This document shows, piece by piece, positions 15,413 through 23,423 of a DNA stretch of 64,000 nucleotides. The notes under the pieces are model-generated. The model did not search any database. It was not told where the DNA came from and saw only the letters and a program-made list of their open reading frames with translations. The DNA lies in assembly GCA_949296245.1 (NCBI GenBank), contig CASFNW010000003.1:1-64000 (forward strand). Reading direction: 5' to 3'. Position 1 is the first letter of the stretch, and every line of letters begins with the position of its first letter. This DNA comes from an uncultured bacterium (GTDB lineage Bacteria > Cyanobacteriota > Vampirovibrionia > Gastranaerophilales > Gastranaerophilaceae). Position numbers and translations under genes: made by a program.

Positions 15413-16016
15413 CTAACGAATTCTCTTTTAGCGGTTGTGATATCATAATACCTTCACCGCCCAATACTTCTGCCTGTTTACCGTCTATATATAAGTATAT
15501 CGGTTTATTCGGACTGTTTATAAGTGCCGTTTTAATAAACTGCTTCATTCTGCTGTACAGACTGTCTGCGCCTCCGCCTGTTTGAATATTGCCTGTAACA
15601 TCAATAATTATTTTCTTATCGCTTTCAACGATTCCAAGTATTTTTACATCTTTTGGTATCTCAGAGTATACTCCCACACTTTTTTCATATTGTGTAGGGC
15701 CTGTGATTAATTGATTGAGTGCAAATTTCAATTTTGTCTGTCCGGCAGGAAGTTCTCTTTTTACTTTTTTAAATATACTTGTATCATTTTTATCCATACC
15801 TAAAAAGTAAACAGTTACATAAGTTTTTTCTTTTTTCGGTGTTTGTATCTTTTTTTCTTCTGATTGAGGCTGCTTTTTTACAGGTTCAACAACCTGTTCT
15901 TCTGCAATGAGTTTTTTTTCTACTTTAGTATGCGGTGTATCAAAGAAGTTGACTTTTACATAGAAAAAAGCCAGCGCCGCAAGTGCTAATATAACCAGTT
16001 TTGACCAGAATCCCAT
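15405..16016 (-). CDS. GerMN-domain membrane-anchored protein
   Basis: This 203-residue protein has an N-terminal signal anchor (KLVILALAALAFFYVKV), a Lys/Glu/Gln-rich linker to residue about 63, and a GerMN domain (VTVYFLGMDKNDTSIFKKVK to the C-terminus, including ALNQLITGPTQYEK). GerMN domains occur in spore GerM and in many envelope proteins, with suspected peptidoglycan-related roles. It lies 27 bases after the DUF2993 gene, and its 3' end overlaps the HicB-like gene. Its place in a translation-factor operon looks incidental. Confidence 0.85.
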   Translation of the reverse strand: MGFWSKLVILALAALAFFYVKVNFFDTPHTKVEKKLIAEEQVVEPVKKQPQSEEKKIQTPKKEKTYVTVYFLGMDKNDTSIFKKVKRELPAGQTKLKFALNQLITGPTQYEKSVGVYSEIPKDVKILGIVESDKKIIIDVTGNIQTGGGADSLYSRMKQFIKTALINSPNKPIYLYIDGKQAEVLGGEGIMISQPLKENSLDG

Positions 16017-16043
16017 ATATCCGTATTTCCTTATTATAATCTT

Positions 16044-16922
16044 TTAATTATTATAATAGTTTTTAGGAACAATAACCAGTCCTTTTATATTAATTCTATT
16101 ATTCTCAATTTTAACGTCTTTTATTTCAATGATGCTTTCCGGATTGTTGAGTATTCCGGCATGGATTACAAACGGGTTGAGTTTATTTATTACGGGCAGT
16201 ATAGAATTTAAGTTTACAGAGGAGTGATTCGGTGTTACTTTAATATCTGTAAAAACAAATTTTCCGTCCTGCACATCCAGACCCATTTCTGTAGAAATCA
16301 ATTTGGGCTCGTTAAAAGTCAATGGTGATGATACTCGCAGAGAAAACACCAGTTTGTTATTTTTTATTTCAGCTTTCGGGGAAAACACTTTGAACAATGA
16401 TATATTTCCAAAATTCACATTCATAGAGTTTATGAGCTTTGTATACTCAGGGGTTGAAACGGATTTTTGCAAATCCTCTGAAGTTATATTCGCACTGAAT
16501 CCCAGCAGAAAGTTTTCGTTTGTATAAACCTGACCGTTTTTGTAAATAAAATGGTTATATCCGCAAAGTGACTCTGCTGTTATATTTGATAAATATATGC
16601 CTTCTGTGTATGCGGAATCGGTCTGAAAACTGATTTTTTTGAATTTCCCTTCAAGCATACTCTTTGCGCCAAAAGGAGTAATCTCTACTTTAAAATCAGC
16701 GTTCAATGCTTTATTTATCTGTTTTCTTACCTGCGACTCCAGTGTTGCCGAAATTATTGCATTCATACCTGTAATTTTGCTCAATGCTGCGGAAACGGGT
16801 CCGTTTACCTGTGGTACTGCCGGACACATTGATTTATTTTCTTCAGTACAATTTTGTGCCGATACGGATGATATATTAAACAGAATAATAAGACATGTTA
16901 TTAATGTTTTTAAGCTTTTCAT
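16044..16922 (-). CDS. exported DUF2993/LmeA-like protein
   Basis: This 292-residue protein has a cleavable signal peptide ending SSVSA. The mature part is beta-rich and matches the pattern of DUF2993 (LmeA family), for example ALNADFKVEITPFGAKSMLEG and GIYLSNITAESLCGY. Members in actinobacteria bind phospholipid in the periplasm, and cyanobacteria have several. The ATG overlaps the truB stop by four bases (ATGA), so translation is coupled. Function here may concern lipid or envelope homeostasis, by analogy only. Confidence 0.75.
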   Translation of the reverse strand: MKSLKTLITCLIILFNISSVSAQNCTEENKSMCPAVPQVNGPVSAALSKITGMNAIISATLESQVRKQINKALNADFKVEITPFGAKSMLEGKFKKISFQTDSAYTEGIYLSNITAESLCGYNHFIYKNGQVYTNENFLLGFSANITSEDLQKSVSTPEYTKLINSMNVNFGNISLFKVFSPKAEIKNNKLVFSLRVSSPLTFNEPKLISTEMGLDVQDGKFVFTDIKVTPNHSSVNLNSILPVINKLNPFVIHAGILNNPESIIEIKDVKIENNRINIKGLVIVPKNYYNN

Positions 16923-17797
16923 GATACAAATACCTTTTGAATTTTAAGTTTGCTTGATTCCGGCATTTTTTGAGCAATTGCGCACAGATTACTGTTAAAA
17001 GTAAGACAGATGTATTGGGATTCTTTAAAGTATTCATCATTTTTAATTTCTATACCCTGTCCATGCCTTATCTTTTGATACTCAAATTCTGAAATCTTGT
17101 AACTTTTATATGATAAAACTTCAATTGGATTAATCAAATGTTTTTCAACCTCCTCAATGTCTGATAGAGCATCTAATTTTACGGAATTTTCAATTGTAAA
17201 CAAGCCGGATTGTGTTCTTGTCAGTGCTGTCATTATTGCACCGGTTTCCAATTTTTGCCCGAGGTCATTTATTAAGGAGCGTATGTAGGTTCCTTTAGAA
17301 CAATTGACCTCAATTTTGGCTGTTTGTTGTTCATAATCAAATTGAATCAAATCAAGTTTTGTTATTTGTACTGTTCTTTTGGGAATATCGTCAGGTATAA
17401 TACCTTCTCTTGCCAGTTCATACAGCCTTTTACCATTATAGTGCAGAGCAGAAAATGCCGGCGGGGTCTGTATTATTTCTCCTTTAAAAATTTTTAGCGC
17501 TGCTAAAAATTCGTCTTTTGTAATTTTCCTGCCGTTGATAAATTCCACAGAGCCTTCTATATCATAAGTATCTGAAATTTTACCGAGTTCAAGTTCTGCA
17601 ATATATCCTTTATTTTCCTGTAAGTATTCTATAAGCCTTGCTGCTTTTCCGATTGCTACAGGCAAAACACCTTCTGCCATCGGATCAAGTGTCCCTGTGT
17701 GGCCTATTTGCTTGATTTTTGTGATGCGGCGCAAAACTGAAACAACATCATGAGATGTTATTCCAACAGGTTTATTTATATTTAAGAAACCAAACAT
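16919..17797 (-). CDS. truB: tRNA pseudouridine(55) synthase
   Basis: A 292-residue TruB, which isomerises U55 in the T loop of tRNAs. The catalytic aspartate is D38 in GHTGTLDPMAEGVLP. KPVGITSHDVV, TPPAFSALHYNGKRLYELAREG and CSKGTYIRSLINDLG are the other family motifs. A short C-terminal PUA-like part follows. The start is six bases after rbfA, the usual rbfA-truB order of the infB operon. Confidence 0.97.
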   Translation of the reverse strand: MFGFLNINKPVGITSHDVVSVLRRITKIKQIGHTGTLDPMAEGVLPVAIGKAARLIEYLQENKGYIAELELGKISDTYDIEGSVEFINGRKITKDEFLAALKIFKGEIIQTPPAFSALHYNGKRLYELAREGIIPDDIPKRTVQITKLDLIQFDYEQQTAKIEVNCSKGTYIRSLINDLGQKLETGAIMTALTRTQSGLFTIENSVKLDALSDIEEVEKHLINPIEVLSYKSYKISEFEYQKIRHGQGIEIKNDEYFKESQYICLTFNSNLCAIAQKMPESSKLKIQKVFVS

Positions 17798-17803
17798 GAG
17801 AAA

Positions 17804-18157
17804 TTATATTTCCCCTTTTGAAATTTTATCTATCAAATCCATAACCTTAGTTCCTCTTTCCAAGGAGTCGTCAGGTATAAAACGAAGCTCAGGAGTCAGG
17901 CGCAGGCGAATTCTTTTCCCTACTTCATAGCGTATTTTTGATACATTTTCTTCAAGTGCTTCTATAGTTTTTTGTTTTGTTTCTTCGTTAGTTGTAAAAA
18001 CGGAAAAATAAACTTTTGCAAATGAGTTATCATGGGCAAGTTCAATATCGGTTATCGAAATTATGCCGGAAATACGCGGATCTTTGATATCCTTTTGTAT
18101 AATGTCGGCGATTTCTTTCATTAATGTTTTTCTAACACGTTCATTCCTTAAAGACAT
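17804..18157 (-). CDS. rbfA: 30S ribosome-binding factor A
   Basis: A 117-residue RbfA with the KH-like fold. Recognisable segments are RNERVRKTLMKEIADIIQKD near the N-terminus, DPRISGIISITDIELAHDNS and the C-terminal RLRLTPELRFIPDDSLERGT. It binds the 30S subunit and helps mature the 16S rRNA 5' end. Positioned between infB (49-base gap) and truB (six-base gap) as in most bacteria. Confidence 0.97.
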   Translation of the reverse strand: MSLRNERVRKTLMKEIADIIQKDIKDPRISGIISITDIELAHDNSFAKVYFSVFTTNEETKQKTIEALEENVSKIRYEVGKRIRLRLTPELRFIPDDSLERGTKVMDLIDKISKGEI

Positions 18158-18206
18158 AAATTTCTCCCTTATTGTATAACTTAAATTTATATCATTTGTC
18201 TTTGAG

Positions 18207-20666
18207 TTATACCAGTGCCTGTCTTTCTATTTCTTCTGTTGTTGATACTTCAATTATATCGCCTTCTTGAATATCATTGAATTTTGCAAAAGATATACCG
18301 CATTCAAAACCGGTAGCAACTTCTTTGACGTCATCTTTGAAACGTTTGAGCTGATCAATTGTCCCTGTAAAGATAGTTTCACCGTTTCTGACAACTTTAG
18401 CTGTTTTTCCTCGCAGTATTTTACCTTCCGTGACATAACAGCCTGCAATTCTGCCTGTTTTACCGACTGTAAATACCTGTCTGACTTCTGCTTTACCAAG
18501 TGCAACTTCTTTAATTTCCGGTTGTAAAAGATGAAGCATTGTCTTTTCAAGGTCTTCAAGAATCTGATAAATAATATCAAATTTTTTGATTGTAACACCT
18601 TCTCTTTGTGCTGCCAATTCTGCATTATTATCTTCTTTTACGCTAAAGCCAAGTATAATAGCCTTACTTGCGGCAGCAAGCATAACATCAGCTTCTGAGA
18701 TGTCACCTACGCCAACGTGTATCAATTTAATAATGATTTCATTTGATTTAAATTGTCCTATTGCCTGTGATAATGCTTCGGCAGAACCGTTTGTATTGGC
18801 TTTAATAATAAGGTTAAGATGCTGGAAGCCATCATCACCTTCTCCGACAATTTCGTTTCTGATATGAGCAGGCAGCATTGCTTCAAGACGGTTTGTGCGT
18901 TCTTTTTCTTTTCTTTCAGCAACAATTGCTCTCATTACTTTTTCATTTTCAACGACTTCAAACTTGTCTCCTGCCTGCGGTACTTCTGTTAAACCTAAAA
19001 TTTCAACCGGTGTAGAAGGAGCGGCTTTTTTGACTCTTTCACCTGAGTCGGAAAGTAAGGCTCTTACTTTTCCGCAAACATTTCCGACAACTACACAGTT
19101 ACCTGTTTTTAGTGTTCCGTTTTGAACCAGCAGTGTTGCAACCGGTCCTTTTCCTTTGTCAAGATTTGCCTCAATTACTACACCTGATGCAGGTGCGTCA
19201 GGGTTTGCTTTTAAATCTTGAACTTCTGCAAGAAGAAGAATATATTCTAACAGTTCATCAATTCCTGTGCCCTGTAGTGCACTGACTTTTACACAAACCG
19301 TATCACCGCCCCATTCTTCCGGAACAAGCCCGTGTTCTGTGAGCTGTTGGAGGATTTTATCAGGATTTGCATCGGGTTTATCACATTTATTGACTGCAAC
19401 AATTATAGGAACATTAGCTGCTTTTGCGTGGTTTATTGCTTCAATTGTCTGAGGCATTATGCCGTCATCTGCTGCAACTACCAGAATGGCAATATCAGTA
19501 GCCTGTGCACCTCTTGCTCTCATTTCCGTGAAAGCTTCGTGACCCGGTGTATCTATAAATACAATCTTTTTATTATTTAAGTATACTGTATATGCACCTA
19601 TAGACTGGGTAATACCGCCTACTTCTGTTGAAACTATTTTGTGTTTGGAAGCACGAATTGAATCAAGAAGAGTTGTTTTCCCATGGTCAACGTGACCCAT
19701 GATACTTATAACGGGAGCTCTTCTTTTTAGAAGTTTGGGATCAACAGCGGCAAGTTCTTTTGCTGCTTCTTCTTTTTGTAATTCTTCTTCAATATATGCA
19801 TCAAGGTCTTCTTCTTGGACTTCAATCTCAAAGTGTTCACAAACTTTTTTGGCTGTAGCAACATCTATAACCTGATTAACGGTAGCAAGTATACCTTCCA
19901 ACATTAGAAATTTTACAATTTCGGCAGACGCTTTGTTTATTTTTTCTGATAATTCGCCGACGGTAAGCGGCTGGTTTATTACTACACTTTTTACTTCTTC
20001 AACAGCCTCTTCAACATGTGTTCTTTTTTTATGCTTTTGAGCATTAGCTTTTTCAAGACTTATTCTTTCCTGTTCTTCTTCTTTTGATTTGTATAATTTT
20101 TCCTTTTTCTTAGAACCTTTTTTCTTGGAGCCGCCTTTAGATTCATATATCTCTTGCGGAATTATATGTCTTTGAATCGGTTTTTTTTCAGGTCTGGTAT
20201 TAGACGCAGGCGCTAAATTCTCTTTTTTTATTTCTTGGGAATTTTTTTCTGTTTCTTTTGTAGGAGTATCTTTACTTACAGGTTTTGTTTGTTTCTGAGG
20301 TCTTGGCGGGATAACCGGTTCGATTTTTCCCAGTTTTACACGTGGTGCAGGAACAACTGCCGGTTGTTCAACTTTGCCTAATTTAACTTTTTCAACCGGT
20401 TTGGACTCTGCAGGTTTATCTTCTTTTGGAGGAACCTCTTCTTCTTTTGGCTTTGCTTTTTTTACTATAAAAGCCTTAGGCTTCTTTACCTGATCAGCCT
20501 TAGGCTCTTTTAGCAGTTCTTTAAATTTTTTTGCCTGCAATTCGGAGATAACGCTTGAGTGAGACTTAACTTTTATGCCAAGCTTTTTGTCCAGCAATTC
20601 TATTACTTCTTTGTTGGGCAGGTTAAGTTCTTTTGCTAAGTCATAAACTCTTACGGTATCTGTCAT
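18207..20666 (-). CDS. infB: translation initiation factor IF-2
   Basis: This 819-residue IF-2 delivers fMet-tRNA to the ribosome. An N-terminal IF2-N domain (residues 1-55, LAKELNLPNKEVIELLDKK) is followed by a long Lys/Pro/Glu linker (70-215) and a second IF2-N (about 228-280). Then comes the GTPase with G1 GHVDHGKT (324-331), G3 DTPGHEAF and G4 NKCDKP, and finally the C1/C2 domains. All GTPase motifs are intact. It is a middle gene of a minus-strand operon with ylxR upstream and rbfA downstream. Confidence 0.98.
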   Translation of the reverse strand: MTDTVRVYDLAKELNLPNKEVIELLDKKLGIKVKSHSSVISELQAKKFKELLKEPKADQVKKPKAFIVKKAKPKEEEVPPKEDKPAESKPVEKVKLGKVEQPAVVPAPRVKLGKIEPVIPPRPQKQTKPVSKDTPTKETEKNSQEIKKENLAPASNTRPEKKPIQRHIIPQEIYESKGGSKKKGSKKKEKLYKSKEEEQERISLEKANAQKHKKRTHVEEAVEEVKSVVINQPLTVGELSEKINKASAEIVKFLMLEGILATVNQVIDVATAKKVCEHFEIEVQEEDLDAYIEEELQKEEAAKELAAVDPKLLKRRAPVISIMGHVDHGKTTLLDSIRASKHKIVSTEVGGITQSIGAYTVYLNNKKIVFIDTPGHEAFTEMRARGAQATDIAILVVAADDGIMPQTIEAINHAKAANVPIIVAVNKCDKPDANPDKILQQLTEHGLVPEEWGGDTVCVKVSALQGTGIDELLEYILLLAEVQDLKANPDAPASGVVIEANLDKGKGPVATLLVQNGTLKTGNCVVVGNVCGKVRALLSDSGERVKKAAPSTPVEILGLTEVPQAGDKFEVVENEKVMRAIVAERKEKERTNRLEAMLPAHIRNEIVGEGDDGFQHLNLIIKANTNGSAEALSQAIGQFKSNEIIIKLIHVGVGDISEADVMLAAASKAIILGFSVKEDNNAELAAQREGVTIKKFDIIYQILEDLEKTMLHLLQPEIKEVALGKAEVRQVFTVGKTGRIAGCYVTEGKILRGKTAKVVRNGETIFTGTIDQLKRFKDDVKEVATGFECGISFAKFNDIQEGDIIEVSTTEEIERQALV

Positions 20667-20719
20667 TATATGTATTTTTCTCCAAATTTATTCTGTCTCT
20701 ACTATATTTTTAACACAAT

Positions 20720-20983
20720 CTATTTCTCAAGTACAGCCCTGATTTTTTCTTCAAATATTGTATCAGGTTTAATCCTTAGTATTTTGTATATTTTTCCTTT
20801 TTTGAAGATATTTTTTATACAATCGTTATTTTTGCAAATATATACGGATCTTCCGAAAAATTTGGAATCCGGCATTATTTTTATTTCTTTTGCTTTGTTT
20901 ACAGTGATTTTTATAAAATTATCTCTGCTTTTTAAAGTATTGCATGAGGCACATTTCCTTATAATTTTTTTTTTCGTCCACAT
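20720..20983 (-). CDS. ylxR: YlxR-family RNA-binding protein
   Basis: The product is an 87-residue basic protein of the YlxR (DUF448, RnpM) family: RKCASCNTLKSRDNFIKI, a DSKFFGRSVYIC turn equivalent to PGRGAYVC, and NNDCIKNIFKKGKIYKILR. Members bind RNA and modulate RNase P. I choose ATG 20983, which overlaps the stop of the PurD-like gene as TAATG and has AGGA five bases upstream; the ATG two codons earlier is too close to that site. The canonical nusA-ylxR-infB order is kept except that nusA is missing. Confidence 0.9.
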   Translation of the reverse strand: MWTKKKIIRKCASCNTLKSRDNFIKITVNKAKEIKIMPDSKFFGRSVYICKNNDCIKNIFKKGKIYKILRIKPDTIFEEKIRAVLEK

Positions 20984-22248
20984 TAGCATCCTATTAAAAC
21001 TATTTTTCCTATATCTTTTCTGTATTTCATAGATTCAAAATTGATAAAAGATACTCCTTCATAAGCTTTTTGGGCTGATTTTTCGAGAGTTGAAGCATTA
21101 GCTGTTACAACAATTGTGCGCCCACCTGCTGTAAGAAAATTGTCTTCATTATCTTTTATTGTATTAAAATGGGCAATTTCGCAGAATTCACCGGCTTCTT
21201 CCAACCCATGTATTGTTGAACCGTATTTCCCTTCTGACGGATAATTTCCTGAATTTAAAACAACTGATGTACTAAATAATGGTTTTGTATTTATTTCTGT
21301 ATACTTATCAACAAGAGTACCTTCAATCGCTGCTTTCATAATATTTGTAATATTCTCATCAAGCAGGTCTAAAATGCATTGTGCATCAGGTTCTTTAAAA
21401 AACGGATTAAATTCTATAACATTAAAATTACCTGTCCTGTCTAGAATTATATCAATACCAAGTATACCTATGTATTGATTGCCGTTTTTTGAGAGTTCAT
21501 CCAGTGCCGGATATACTATTTCTTTAAAAATCTTACTTTCTATATTCCTGTCTATCATATAAAACGGTGAATATGCGCCAAGGCCGGATGTAATTATTCC
21601 CCCGTTACCTTCGAGTGTACCTTTATATGTAACAACAGAACCGATTGGCATAGCGTTGTATCCATCTGTAACAACATAATATGAAAATTCTTGCCCCGGA
21701 ATAAAATCTTCAATTATTACCTTTTTTTGTTTATTTGCAAACATATCTTCTATTGCTCTTTTGGCAATTTTAAAGTTGTCACATATGTATACATTTTCTC
21801 CATGCATATGTTCATCTGTTTTAATAACCAGCGGATATTTTGATTTTCTTGCATAGTCCAATGCCATGTTCTCTCTGTCAAAAATACCAAACTTTGCAGT
21901 TGGGATTTTTGTTTTATACATAAATTTTTTGCTTACTGATTTGCTGCTTGTGATTCTTGCAGCTTCTGCAGAAGGTGCAAAAATCATAAGTCCTGCTTCG
22001 TTAAATTGTTCGGCTATGTTCTTTTCGATTGATTTTTCAGAGCAGGCAATTGTCAAATCGATTTCATTAACTTTTGCAAATTCTACAAGATTGTCAATGT
22101 CGTCTGCTTTTATATCAATACAATTTGCAAATTCATCTATTGCAGCATTGCCCGGTGCAACAAAAACGAGAGATGTATTTTCATATTGTGATATCAATTT
22201 TGCAAGAGAATATTCTTTTGCTCCTGAGCCTATTATCAATATTTTCAT
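20983..22248 (-). CDS. purD: divergent phosphoribosylamine-glycine ligase (PurD-like)
   Basis: This 421-residue ATP-grasp protein is recognisable as GAR synthetase by its overall layout. An N-terminal Rossmann part (ILIIGSGAKEYSLAKLI) is followed by APGNAAIDE, SKSVSKKFMYKTKIPTAKF, VIIEDFIPGQEFSYYVVTDG, and a late IEFNPFFKEPDAQ. Several usually invariant residues differ: GSGGREHAL is GSGAKEYSL, and NVRFGDPETQ is NPFFKEPDAQ. It could be a diverged PurD or a relative with another substrate. It is the first gene of an operon ahead of ylxR and infB, a place normally held by nusA. No other purine genes are nearby. Confidence 0.78.
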   Translation of the reverse strand: MKILIIGSGAKEYSLAKLISQYENTSLVFVAPGNAAIDEFANCIDIKADDIDNLVEFAKVNEIDLTIACSEKSIEKNIAEQFNEAGLMIFAPSAEAARITSSKSVSKKFMYKTKIPTAKFGIFDRENMALDYARKSKYPLVIKTDEHMHGENVYICDNFKIAKRAIEDMFANKQKKVIIEDFIPGQEFSYYVVTDGYNAMPIGSVVTYKGTLEGNGGIITSGLGAYSPFYMIDRNIESKIFKEIVYPALDELSKNGNQYIGILGIDIILDRTGNFNVIEFNPFFKEPDAQCILDLLDENITNIMKAAIEGTLVDKYTEINTKPLFSTSVVLNSGNYPSEGKYGSTIHGLEEAGEFCEIAHFNTIKDNEDNFLTAGGRTIVVTANASTLEKSAQKAYEGVSFINFESMKYRKDIGKIVLIGC

Positions 22249-22300
22249 ATATTATTCCTTAAATCTGTATTAAATAATTATACTACATTTAACAGATTTA

Positions 22301-22334
22301 AAAAAAGCTCTTACGAATTGTAAGAGCTTTTTTG
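22301..22334 (-). terminator. rho-independent terminator
   Basis: A 14-bp stem AAAAAAGCTCTTAC/GTAAGAGCTTTTTT with a five-base loop lies just past the stop of the minus-strand gene at 22367-23260 and separates it from the PurD-like operon. Confidence 0.92.
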
Positions 22335-22366
22335 GGGGTTAGTTTGTTATGAATTGGGGTAATTAT

Positions 22367-23260
22367 TTACATTATAGCGCCTATGGCTCCTGCTATTGCA
22401 CCTATTCCTGCACCGATAGCTGTACCGATACCCGGGCATATCAATGAACCGATGCCAGCTCCGGCTAATGTTGTTGCTGTTACACCGCCAACCTTGCCGA
22501 AAATTTGTTTTGTTCTTTCTGATTTTGGTGCTTCGGAACCTTCAATATGTGCAATAACTTCTTCTGCTGAGTATGTTTGAGCATTACCGAAGGAAATTGT
22601 ATTCCAGAATGAATTTGCAAGCGAGCTGTCACAGTTTTGTTGAATCATTGCTTTAAGATCCTGTCCCGTTACTGCCTGGAATTGTTCTTTTGCACAGTTT
22701 CTAAGTGTCATTTCCAGTCTAGTCGGGTCATCTTTAAATTCTTCCTGTAGTCTTGTGTAAAGCGGAGAATGTCTCAATGAATTAACAATTCTTTCAAATT
22801 GTGTAACTATTTGATCTGATTCACCTTCTATAATAACAGTCTGAAGTGCATTGCAAGCTTCTCTTATTGAACCGGTCAATCCGTCTGTTGCAGATGCATA
22901 GTTCTTTGAAGATTTACCTTCAGTATATTGCAATTCTCTTGCTGTATCTCTAAGGTCAGCATCATAGGCTAAGCGGTCTTTAAAATCCATGTTAAGGTAT
23001 TCTAAATATCTTGGAGACATCATCATGTATGGATTGTACATCCCCATTCCATACATACCCATGCCCATTCCCATTGCACCGCCATACATACCGCCAAAGC
23101 CCATACTAACATCTACAGGCAAGTTATAAATCGGTGCTGTTCCTAATCCGAAATCACGGGCATAATCAGCATTTAACTGAGTTAAACCTGCTCCCGTCGG
23201 ATTTGCCATCACTTGGAACTGATTTGGATAATATCCGTAAAATCCTGAAATTCCGTTCAT
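22367..23260 (-). CDS. Met/Gly-rich protein with C-terminal Gly-zipper, unknown
   Basis: I do not recognise this 297-residue protein. Residues about 50-85 are a Met/Gly/Tyr-rich tract (GGMYGGAMGMGMGMYGMGMY). The centre is helical and includes IVNSLRHSPLYTRLQEEFKD, weakly like an annexin-type helical repeat. The last 40 residues form a glycine-zipper hydrophobic segment (GAGIGSLICPGIGTAIGAGI) that could insert into a membrane. There is no N-terminal signal peptide. I start at ATG 23260 because GGAGG lies six bases upstream; an earlier in-frame ATG at 23293 lacks this. Single-gene unit with its own terminator. Confidence 0.72.
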   Translation of the reverse strand: MNGISGFYGYYPNQFQVMANPTGAGLTQLNADYARDFGLGTAPIYNLPVDVSMGFGGMYGGAMGMGMGMYGMGMYNPYMMMSPRYLEYLNMDFKDRLAYDADLRDTARELQYTEGKSSKNYASATDGLTGSIREACNALQTVIIEGESDQIVTQFERIVNSLRHSPLYTRLQEEFKDDPTRLEMTLRNCAKEQFQAVTGQDLKAMIQQNCDSSLANSFWNTISFGNAQTYSAEEVIAHIEGSEAPKSERTKQIFGKVGGVTATTLAGAGIGSLICPGIGTAIGAGIGAIAGAIGAIM

Positions 23261-23397
23261 AACTAACCTCCAAATTTGCCCTTGCGGGTACATAACCTTT
23301 TTATCTAACCTTACTTATATAAAAACAATCGGTGGAGTTAAATTGCTTGATTGAAAATATTTTCTTAACATTTGTTAACATATTCTTCTTTTTTAAA

Positions 23398-23406
23398 TGC
23401 TAAAAT
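23398..23406 (+). promoter_or_regulatory. extended -10 promoter element
   Basis: TGCTAAAAT lies 17 bases upstream of the ATG of the double-helicase gene; a GGGAG ribosome-binding site follows at 23412. No clear -35 box is seen. Confidence 0.5.
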
Positions 23407-23423
23407 GGTTATGGGAGTAAGGC

